Part shown: positions 1 to 6,244 of the stretch, piece after piece
Layout of the letters: the number at the start of each line of letters is the position of its first letter
Numbering within the stretch: the stretch's first letter is position 1
Source: Collinsella sp.
Lineage (GTDB): Bacteria; Actinomycetota; Coriobacteriia; Coriobacteriales; Coriobacteriaceae
Length of the DNA: 19,491 nt
Direction: 5' to 3'
Assembly (NCBI GenBank): GCA_014871605.1
Contig: WGSQ01000016.1
Span: 1 to 19,491, forward strand
Notes under the pieces: model-generated
Told to the model about the DNA's origin: nothing
The model's database searches: none
What the model saw: only the letters and a program-made list of their open reading frames with translations
Program-made: the position numbers and the translations under genes

Positions 1-545
1 ATGAGCGATGACTTACCCACCGAGGGAAAGCCCACGAGTGCGGCATCGGCCATAAGCTTCATCTCGAGCTCAATCCAGTGCTCCTCGGCCGGCTCGCCTA
101 GCTGGGCAAAGGCCGGAGCGCGGCGCACCGACGTCACAAAGTGGGTATTGCCCAGACCGCCGGCACCACCGGGCGCCACGACGACGTGCTCGCCGTCGTG
201 CACCAGGTCGGCAATCTCGAACATCGGTGTCTGCGTCTCGGGGTCGAGCTCGCGCACCACGGTGCCCATAGGGACCTTGAGAATCAGGTCCTCGCCGCTC
301 TTACCGTTACGACGGGCACCCTGCCCGTGCGTGCCGCGCTCGGCGCGGAAGTGATGCTTAAAGCGGTAATCGATCAACGAAGACAGCTGGGCATCGGCCT
401 GGATGACGACATTGCCGCCACGACCGCCGTCGCCGCCATCGGGGCCGCCCTTGGGGACAAATGCCTCGCGCCTAAACGACATGCATCCGGCTCCGCCGTC
501 GCCGCCGCACACGTTAATGCGGCTGATATCGGTGAACTGTGACAA
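1..545 (-). CDS. obgE: GTPase Obg, N-terminal part (cut by window edge)
   Basis: Obg (CgtA) is a GTPase of the late 50S ribosomal subunit that acts in ribosome maturation and stress signalling. About 181 residues are visible. They cover the glycine-rich Obg fold (GGDGGAG, MSFRREAFVPKGG, GPDGGDGGRGGN, the HGQGARRNGKSGED region) and the first motif of the G domain, the P-loop GFPSVGKSS near residues 170-178, just before the window ends. The rest of the G domain and any C-terminal OCT domain lie outside. The chosen start is TTG at 545 because a strong SD (TAGGAGG) lies 8 bases upstream and the protein begins MSQFTDISRINVCGGDGG, close to the usual Obg N-terminus. No ATG fits. It follows rpmA, the usual rplU-rpmA-obg order, but a terminator-like hairpin lies between them. 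Identity is certain; the exact start is likely. Confidence 0.96.
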   Translation of the reverse strand, partial: MSQFTDISRINVCGGDGGAGCMSFRREAFVPKGGPDGGDGGRGGNVVIQADAQLSSLIDYRFKHHFRAERGTHGQGARRNGKSGEDLILKVPMGTVVRELDPETQTPMFEIADLVHDGEHVVVAPGGAGGLGNTHFVTSVRRAPAFAQLGEPAEEHWIELEMKLMADAALVGFPSVGKSSL

Positions 546-561
546 CAGAATCGCCTCCTAC

Positions 562-605
562 AAAAAAGAGGGAGACCCTTGAATCCTAAAACTCAAGTGC
601 CTCCC
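562..605 (-). terminator. Intrinsic terminator or attenuator between rpmA and obgE
   Basis: Read on the minus strand, a stem of about 13 base pairs (GGGAGGCACTTGA pairing with TCAAGGGTCTCCC, with one mismatch and one G-T pair) closes a short AT-rich loop. It is followed by TCTTTTTTG. The T-tract ends only 2-3 bases before the obgE SD. Hairpin plus T-tract is the form of a Rho-independent terminator. Because obgE has no obvious promoter of its own, it may act as a partial terminator that lowers obgE expression relative to rplU-rpmA. Confidence 0.75.
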
Positions 606-630
606 ACATATGTGCTCTATGAAGGGTGAA

Positions 631-888
631 TTACGCGTTCGCGAGCGGGCGTACGCTGACCCTGTGCTTGATACCCTTGTGGAACTCAACGGTACCGTCG
701 ACCAGCGCGAACAGCGTGTCGTCCTTGCCACGGCCAACGTTCTCACCCGGGTGGATGTGAGTGCCGTGCTGACGGACGAGAATCGTGCCCGTGGTTACCG
801 TCTGGCCGGCATAGCGCTTCGTGCCAAGGCGCTGACCGCGGGAGTCACGGCCATTACGGGAGGAACCGAGTCCTTTTTTGTGTGCCAT
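631..888 (-). CDS. rpmA: 50S ribosomal protein L27
   Basis: L27 sits near the peptidyl-transferase centre of the large ribosomal subunit, with its N-terminal tail reaching towards the tRNA CCA ends. The 85-residue product has the full family signature: AHKKGLGSSRNGRDS at the N-terminus, then QRLGTKRYAGQ, the GTILVRQHGTHIHPG core and DGTVEF near the end. Length is typical. The protein starts directly with MAHKKG. It therefore lacks the short cleaved N-terminal extension of many Firmicutes L27 proteins, and no gene for the matching Prp protease is found beside it. It lies 33 bases downstream of rplU and is co-transcribed with it from the promoter before rplU. Confidence 0.98.
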   Translation of the reverse strand: MAHKKGLGSSRNGRDSRGQRLGTKRYAGQTVTTGTILVRQHGTHIHPGENVGRGKDDTLFALVDGTVEFHKGIKHRVSVRPLANA

Positions 889-921
889 TGTGTATACCTA
901 CTCTTTCGTTACGAGTGTAAT

Positions 922-1296
922 CTACTCGGCGACGGGAGCCTCGGCAACAGCCTCGGCCTCTGCCTTGACAGCCTTCTTGGCGCGGGACGTAGCCTGGACC
1001 TTCACGATCTTCAGCTTGGTGAGCTGCTGACGGTGACCCTTCAGACGACGATAGCGCTTACGCTTGTGGAACTTGAAGACCAGCTGCTTCTCGCCCTTGA
1101 ACTGCTCAACGATCTGAGCGGTAACCTTGGCCTTGGCCAGCTTGTCGGGATCGGTGACGATCTTCTTACCATCGTTGAGGAAGATGACCGGCAGGGTGAC
1201 CTTGTCGCCCTCATTGCCCTCGATCTTCTCGACGGTGATGACATCGTCGGTGGCGACCTTGTACTGCTTGCCGCCCGTGTTAACGATTGCGTACAT
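922..1296 (-). CDS. rplU: 50S ribosomal protein L21 with C-terminal tail
   Basis: L21 binds 23S rRNA in the large subunit. The product has the family start MYAIVNTGGKQYKV, the GDKVTLPVIFL strand and the signature FKFHKRKRYRRLKGHRQ near residues 75-90. The start chosen is ATG at 1296, preceded by AAGGG at suitable distance. A codon seven positions upstream would add residues not usual for the family. At 124 residues it is about 20 longer than the common L21 core of roughly 103. The extra C-terminal tail (residues about 103-124) is rich in Ala, Glu and Lys and probably disordered. It is the first gene of the rplU-rpmA unit, with a sigma70-like promoter about 43 bases upstream. Confidence 0.98.
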   Translation of the reverse strand: MYAIVNTGGKQYKVATDDVITVEKIEGNEGDKVTLPVIFLNDGKKIVTDPDKLAKAKVTAQIVEQFKGEKQLVFKFHKRKRYRRLKGHRQQLTKLKIVKVQATSRAKKAVKAEAEAVAEAPVAE

Positions 1297-1338
1297 GTTT
1301 ACTTGCCCTTCATGCATCAGTTAGTGCAACAGCCGAAT

Positions 1339-1367
1339 ATAGTAGCAGGCGAAAATACCCCCGTCAA
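1339..1367 (-). promoter_or_regulatory. Sigma70-type promoter for rplU-rpmA
   Basis: On the minus strand the boxes are TTGACG (-35, 1362-1367) and TACTAT (-10, 1339-1344) with a 17-base spacer, a near-consensus vegetative promoter. Transcription should start near 1332, giving a leader of about 35 bases before the rplU ATG. The -35 box contains the TGA stop codon of the preceding gene, so promoter and upstream coding sequence overlap. The leader is too short for a long L21-type regulatory leader. Confidence 0.8.
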
Positions 1368-2176
1368 CGAGTATGTGGAGCAAATCCACAAGTTCGCACA
1401 GGTATGGGGCTGACGAGTCGGCCCTCGTCGTCCTCGCATGCTTGATTCTGACGCTCGACATCGTAGGAGCAGATGGTCACGAGGTCTTGCATACCGGTGG
1501 AAACAATAGGTGCATCCACGCCCGGGGTCAAGCCCTGCAACAAAACATCAGCAGCGGAAAGCAAAATTTCCGGACGCATGGAGCCTTCGTTGTCGGCATG
1601 GGTGTCGAGCATGAGCACCAAATGGTCCGGGCGCTCCCCCGCCGTGAGCTCATAGTCCACGAGCGTGTGATCCAAATCCAAGCGCTTGCTCTTTTTTCCG
1701 CGCGCGTAGTCGATGCCATGGTCCGCGCGCAGCGTGTCGATCGCACGACGTACCTCATCGGCGCTTGCGGGCGCCTCGGGATCCAAGTGCAGGTCGATGC
1801 GATACGACAGGCGCGTGAGCTGCGCCGTCAACGCCGGCGTGCGCACGTCGATGTACGCCGCCTCGATGGGCGCCAGATCGGCCGGAGACGCCGCAGCCAG
1901 GCGCCCAAACGCCTCGTCGAGCGCCACGAACTCGGTCATAAACAGGTCATACCACTCGCAGGTCGACGACGTACCAACCGGTAGCGCCGAAGAGAAGCCC
2001 ACGCGCATGTGCGGAGAGAAGCCCTGCGTGACGGCATAGGGAAGTCCCGCACGGCGCACGATGCGCTCAATGGTATGGATCACTTCGAGATGGCCCAGGT
2101 ACTTAAGGCGATCGCGCTTGCCATAGCGAACACGAAGCCTAAAGAGCGAGGGGTTGTCGGTCAGGCGCTCACTCAT
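1364..2176 (-). CDS. TIGR03936/DUF2344 family radical SAM-associated protein
   Basis: The 270-residue product matches the family that accompanies TIGR03960 radical SAM proteins. It begins with a segment of the type FRLRVRYGKRDRLKYLGHL followed by ERIVRRAGLPYAVTQGFSPHMRVGFSSALPVG, the most conserved part (residues about 11-70). The remainder is less conserved. It contains only scattered cysteines and no CX3CX2C cluster, so it is not itself a radical SAM enzyme. Function is not established; a role as partner or substrate-presenting subunit of the radical SAM protein is inference from pairing. Its ATG overlaps the stop of the upstream gene by four bases (ATGA), indicating translational coupling and roughly equal production. 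Its stop codon lies inside the -35 box of the rplU promoter. Confidence 0.88.
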   Translation of the reverse strand: MSERLTDNPSLFRLRVRYGKRDRLKYLGHLEVIHTIERIVRRAGLPYAVTQGFSPHMRVGFSSALPVGTSSTCEWYDLFMTEFVALDEAFGRLAAASPADLAPIEAAYIDVRTPALTAQLTRLSYRIDLHLDPEAPASADEVRRAIDTLRADHGIDYARGKKSKRLDLDHTLVDYELTAGERPDHLVLMLDTHADNEGSMRPEILLSAADVLLQGLTPGVDAPIVSTGMQDLVTICSYDVERQNQACEDDEGRLVSPIPVRTCGFAPHTR

Positions 2177-4050
2177 GCGCGATCACTCATCAATACATTC
2201 TTGGCGTGGAGCGTGGGGCAGATCCCGCAGCCGGTGCACGACGTGCGGGTGCAGTCGGGAGTCGTGACGCCCTCGAGCGAGCGACGGTACTCGCGCTCGA
2301 GGAAGCCGCGCGTGCAGCCGGGGCTCACGTGCTCCCACGGCAGGCGCCAGTCCAACTCGTAGGGCAGGTGTACGAGCTCGTTGAGGTCGATGCCGTTTTT
2401 GGCAGCAGCCTCCTTCCAGTTATCGAGCGAGAAATGCTCTACCCAGGCGTCAAAGCGAGAGCCCGAGCGCCAAGCATCGATGATGACGGGCGTCATGTCG
2501 CGACCGGCGCGGGACAGCGCGGCCTCGATGAGCGAAGTCTCGGCATCGTGGTAATGCACACGGACGGCACGGTTGCGAACGCTCGTGATAAGCAGCTTCT
2601 GGCGACGCTTGACGTCGTCGTAGTCGAGCTGCGGGCACCACTGGAACGGCGTGGCAGCCTTGGGGATAAAGACCGAAACCGAGATCGACACCGAGATCGA
2701 GCCGCGACGAGCCGTGGGCACCACGGAACGACGGAGCTCCAGCACGTGATCGGCCAGCTCGGCGATGGCCACGATGTCCTCATCGCGCTCACCGGGAAGG
2801 CCCATCATAAAGTAGAGCTTCATGCGGTTCCAGCCGGCCTCGAAGGCCGCCTTGGCCGCACGGTCCAGGTCCTCCTCGGTCACGTTCTTGTTAATGATGT
2901 CGCGCATGCGCTGGCTGCCGGCCTCGGGCGCAAACGTCAGGCCGCCCTTCTTCTCGCCGGCAACCGACTCGGCCATATCCACGCCAAACGAATCCAGGCG
3001 CTGCGACGGAATAGACACGCGAATACCCGTATCCTCCAGGCGACGATTGAGCCTGCCGAGCACGTCGCGAATGCAGGAGTGGTCGGTCGTGGAGAGCGAG
3101 GTCAGCGACACCTCGTCATAGCCAGTCTTTTCCAGACCCTGAATCACCGACGAGACGATCTGGTCGGCCGAGCGCTCACGCACCGGGCGATACGTCATGC
3201 CAGCCTGGCAAAAACGACAGCCGCGGGCGCAGCCGCGCAGGATCTCGATAGACAGGCGGTCGTGAACCAGCTGCGCATAGGGCACGCACGACTGCGACAG
3301 CGGATTCGTGGCGCCGAAATCCTCGACGACACGCTTGTAGACCACGGTCGGCGCATCCTTGCCTTCACGCGGCACGGTGTAGCCATGCGGCGAGCAGGGC
3401 TCGTCATGACGAACCTCATAGAGCGACGGCACGTAGTTGCCGGCAATGGATGCAAGCTGCTCGACAATCTGCGCGCGCGGGACTCCTTCGTCGCGCAGGC
3501 GGCGATGCAGCTGACAGGTCTCGAGCAGCGACTCCTCGCCCTCGCCGATGAGGATGACATCGAAGAAGGCCGCGTACGGCTCGGGGTTGTACACCGAGGG
3601 GCCGCCGGCGATGATGATGGGGTCGTCTTCGCCTCGATCGGCCGCTAACAGCGGAATGCCAGCGAGGTCGAGTGCCTCGAGGAAGTTAGTCACCGCCATC
3701 TCGTGCGGCACATGCAGGCCGACGATATCAAACGAAGCAACCGGCGCTGCACCCTCGAGCGAGAGCAGCGGAATACCCGCCTCGCGCATAGCGTCACCCA
3801 TATCGGGCCACGGCACATAGCCACGCTCGCAGGAGATGCCCTCGGCCTGGTTAAGGATGTTGTAGAGGATGGCGATACCCTGGTTGGGCAGACCAACCTC
3901 GTACACATCCGGGTAGATCAGGCAGCAACGGTAATCGGCATCGGCCTTGGAAAGCGTGCCCCACTCGTGATCGATATAGCGACTCGGCTTCTCGACCTTG
4001 GCGAGCAACGGCTCAATTAAATGAAAACAATCTTGGTATGCAACGCGCAA
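2173..4050 (-). CDS. TIGR03960 family radical SAM protein
   Basis: This is a 625-residue protein with an N-terminal alpha/beta region (YPDVYEVGLPNQGI, FDIVGLHVPHEM, IIIAGGPSVYNPEP, LIGEGEES) resembling the B12-binding-like domain of such enzymes. A radical SAM core follows, with the 4Fe-4S motif CARGCRFC (Cys at about 274, 278 and 281), and VSIPSQRLDSF further on. Near the C-terminus a second group of four cysteines, CTRTSCTGCGIC (about 600-611), could hold an auxiliary Fe-S cluster or metal. No DxHxxG cobalamin motif is evident. The reaction and substrate are unknown. The start chosen is TTG at 4050, because AGGGG lies 7 bases upstream and the sequence then begins MRVAYQDCFHLIEP. A TTG 21 bases earlier has no SD. 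It is translationally coupled to the DUF2344 gene. Confidence 0.9.
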   Translation of the reverse strand: MRVAYQDCFHLIEPLLAKVEKPSRYIDHEWGTLSKADADYRCCLIYPDVYEVGLPNQGIAILYNILNQAEGISCERGYVPWPDMGDAMREAGIPLLSLEGAAPVASFDIVGLHVPHEMAVTNFLEALDLAGIPLLAADRGEDDPIIIAGGPSVYNPEPYAAFFDVILIGEGEESLLETCQLHRRLRDEGVPRAQIVEQLASIAGNYVPSLYEVRHDEPCSPHGYTVPREGKDAPTVVYKRVVEDFGATNPLSQSCVPYAQLVHDRLSIEILRGCARGCRFCQAGMTYRPVRERSADQIVSSVIQGLEKTGYDEVSLTSLSTTDHSCIRDVLGRLNRRLEDTGIRVSIPSQRLDSFGVDMAESVAGEKKGGLTFAPEAGSQRMRDIINKNVTEEDLDRAAKAAFEAGWNRMKLYFMMGLPGERDEDIVAIAELADHVLELRRSVVPTARRGSISVSISVSVFIPKAATPFQWCPQLDYDDVKRRQKLLITSVRNRAVRVHYHDAETSLIEAALSRAGRDMTPVIIDAWRSGSRFDAWVEHFSLDNWKEAAAKNGIDLNELVHLPYELDWRLPWEHVSPGCTRGFLEREYRRSLEGVTTPDCTRTSCTGCGICPTLHAKNVLMSDRA

Positions 4051-4060
4051 CGGAAAACCC

Positions 4061-4990
4061 CTAAGCAGCAAGATCTGATGCGTCCTGGTAGGACGCCATA
4101 GGACGGGTAGCGCCCGCGACCGTGGTTACCAGATCGCGAACGCGGGAGAACGTGGCAGTGACCGCCTCGTTGGCACGGCTGTAGTCGACATCGCGCTCGT
4201 AGAGCGAAACAAGCGCACGGCCCATGCCGTAGGTGCCCGCGGCAGCAGTGAGCGCCTTGACGGCAAACCCAATATGCGGCGTCTGCTTGACGAGCGCGCG
4301 GGTGACCGCGCGGATCACAAGACCGCCGGCAAGCACGCCCGCGACCTCGTAGCCGCGCTCGGGCTTAATACCGCGTCCAAAGACGGCAGCGAGCTCAAAG
4401 AGCATGCCCACCTGCGCCAGCGCCATAACGGGATAATCGGCGCCCGGCAAAAACACCAGCGCACCGGTCGCCATATTGGTGAGCGCGCACGAGGTGATGA
4501 TACGATTGGCGGCCGCGATGCGCATGAAGGCAAAGTTCGCCGCAAAAGCCGTTTCCTTGTCGGTGCGATCGAGAATCCAGCGGGCAAGCGTCTCGAGCAG
4601 ATACGTCTTATCGGTTGCCGCTACCACGCCGAGCATGGGCGTGGACTCCTCGATAAACGGCACCTCCACAGCAGACTCGGCAAGCACGCACACGGGCGCG
4701 CCGGCGATCACGAGCTCCTGCACGGCACTCTCCAAGCGGTCGGAACCACACGAGAGCACCAGCACCACATCGGTATCGGTCTTTGGAGCAATTCGCTCCT
4801 CCCCCAGACGCTCGACGCGCACAATGCCCGAGGTCGTCTGCGGCACAAAGGCGTCACGCACCGTCTCGGCCAGAAAGCGCGAGGCGGACGAATCCAGATA
4901 GACCGAGACGCGCACCGGCGTATCGGAATCCTTCTTAACGGACGCGCCCATCTTAAAAGCGCGGGTCAGCTTATCTACGGGAATTTTCAT
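4061..4990 (-). CDS. DUF697-like membrane-associated protein of unknown function
   Basis: The product has 309 residues. Residues about 165-270 (SCALTNMATGALVFLPGADYP, LAQVGMLFELAAVFGRG, AGGLVIRAVTRALVKQTP, TAAAGTYGMGRALVSLYE) resemble the DUF697 domain, which is found fused to GTPases and in YcjF-like proteins and is thought to associate with membranes. The N-terminal half (residues about 25-145) looks alpha/beta, with strands such as TDVVLVLSCG and APVCVLAES, but shows no GxxxxGK[ST] P-loop. It may be a degenerate G domain, which is inference. The ATG at 4990 has a strong SD (GGAGGGG) six bases upstream. It sits 18 bases after rodA and about 10 before the radical SAM start, so it belongs to the mre operon. 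The family assignment rests on pattern recognition only. Confidence 0.72.
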   Translation of the reverse strand: MKIPVDKLTRAFKMGASVKKDSDTPVRVSVYLDSSASRFLAETVRDAFVPQTTSGIVRVERLGEERIAPKTDTDVVLVLSCGSDRLESAVQELVIAGAPVCVLAESAVEVPFIEESTPMLGVVAATDKTYLLETLARWILDRTDKETAFAANFAFMRIAAANRIITSCALTNMATGALVFLPGADYPVMALAQVGMLFELAAVFGRGIKPERGYEVAGVLAGGLVIRAVTRALVKQTPHIGFAVKALTAAAGTYGMGRALVSLYERDVDYSRANEAVTATFSRVRDLVTTVAGATRPMASYQDASDLAA

Positions 4991-5008
4991 AGCAAACCCC
5001 TCCAGCGG

Positions 5009-6235
5009 TTACGCGGCGCCCGAACGATGCCGCCATATGGATTGTACGATACCCACCGTCAGCAGCTGAATCATCATCGAAGACGAACCGAAGCTAATAA
5101 ACGGTAGCGGAATACCGGTAATCGGCATCATGCCGATGCACATGCCGATGTTTTCGAAGGTCTGGAACGCCCACATGCCAACGATGCCCACACACGAAAG
5201 ACGCAAAAACAGCGACTCACACTTAAAGGCGACGCGAATCGTCGAAAAGATCAGCAGCACGTAGAGGCACAGCAGCAAAAAGGAGCCGCAGAAGCCAAAG
5301 GTCTCGGACAAAAAGGCGAAGACAAAGTCGGTATGGAACTCGGGTAGGAAGCCGCCGGCCGACTGCGTCGCATGCCCCAGGCCCTTACCAAAGAAACCGC
5401 CCGAGCCGACCGCGATCAACGACTGCTGCAGATTGTACGCATCGTCCGAATCGGCATTATCGGGGTCGATAAAGACCGTCAGACGGTTCATCTGATACTG
5501 CTTGATGAGCACATCGTGGCCGAGCAACGAATCAAAGACCGAATCGAGCGCCAGGACGAGGGCCACCAGGCCCACAAGCAGGGCCAGGGTCGACAGTACC
5601 CATTCGCGGCGCGCACCGCTCATACAGATGACGATAGCGCCAGAAACCAGCACGACCAGGCCCGATCCCAGGTCGCCCATGGCAACGACGGCCAAAAACG
5701 GAATGGACAGCATGCCGCAGAGCTTGACGTAGTCGCGAACGGTATCGATGCGACCGTTATACTGCGAGCCAAGCGTAGCAATAAAGAAAATGGTGATGAG
5801 CTTGGCAAGCTCAACCGGCTGGAATGTCAAGCTAATACCGGGAATCTTGATCCAGCCCGTCATGCCCAGACCGCCCGTATAGGACAGACCCGGAATCTTG
5901 GGCGAGAGGATCACGATCAGGTCGATGACGAGCAACGCCGTCGAGAAATTGGAAATACCGCGCAGATCGGTACGCCAGACCAGCACCGCCAGCACCGCTC
6001 CGATGCCAATTCCCAGCAGATGGCGTGAGAACGAGGCATCGGCCTTAAACTGCGAAGCCGACCAGATGATGATGGCACCGTAGGCAACGAGCGCCACAGT
6101 AGCCACGAGCACACCGATATGCACCTTTTGGCGAAACGTGCCGCGCGAGGCCGAAAGTTGCTTGTTGACGCGGTCCAGGCTGCTGCGAGAGCCGGTCTTG
6201 GTTGAACGGAACAGATCCGCCGGAGAAAAATCCAT
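5009..6235 (-). CDS. rodA: Peptidoglycan glycosyltransferase RodA (SEDS family)
   Basis: RodA polymerises lipid II into glycan strands and works with PBP2 in lateral wall growth. The 408-residue protein has a charged N-terminal stretch of about 36 residues and then about ten membrane helices. Family landmarks are GWIKIPGISLTFQPVELAKL (127-146), GDLGSGLV (187-194), the extracellular loop FIDPDNADSDDAYNLQQSLIAVGSGG (about 255-280, written here as adjoining parts), GKGLGHA, FHTDFVFAFLSETFG (300-314) and the last-helix motif ITGIPLPFISFGSSSM (372-387). The pairing with mrdA ten bases upstream marks it as RodA rather than FtsW. The start ATG at 6235 has TAGGAGG six bases upstream, overlapping the mrdA stop. 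The QPVE in place of the common QPSE is a mild variant. Confidence 0.95.
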   Translation of the reverse strand: MDFSPADLFRSTKTGSRSSLDRVNKQLSASRGTFRQKVHIGVLVATVALVAYGAIIIWSASQFKADASFSRHLLGIGIGAVLAVLVWRTDLRGISNFSTALLVIDLIVILSPKIPGLSYTGGLGMTGWIKIPGISLTFQPVELAKLITIFFIATLGSQYNGRIDTVRDYVKLCGMLSIPFLAVVAMGDLGSGLVVLVSGAIVICMSGARREWVLSTLALLVGLVALVLALDSVFDSLLGHDVLIKQYQMNRLTVFIDPDNADSDDAYNLQQSLIAVGSGGFFGKGLGHATQSAGGFLPEFHTDFVFAFLSETFGFCGSFLLLCLYVLLIFSTIRVAFKCESLFLRLSCVGIVGMWAFQTFENIGMCIGMMPITGIPLPFISFGSSSMMIQLLTVGIVQSIWRHRSGAA

Positions 6236-6244
6236 CGCAACCTC

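Noticed and set aside
1297..1363. Possible long regulatory leader for L21
   Set aside because: The promoter places the transcript start about 35 bases before the ATG, leaving no room for a structured leader of the Bacillus type.
2660..2705. Near-perfect 12-bp tandem repeat coding SISVSISVSV in the radical SAM protein, thought to be an insertion
   Set aside because: As recalled, homologues have a strand of the same length here before FxPKxxTPFQW, so no extra residues are present; the repeat is explained by alternating Ser/Val/Ile codons.
2206..3648. A 480-codon open frame on the plus strand within the radical SAM gene
   Set aside because: Arg/His/Ala-rich translation with no recognisable motif and no SD-supported start; an antisense shadow of the radical SAM gene.
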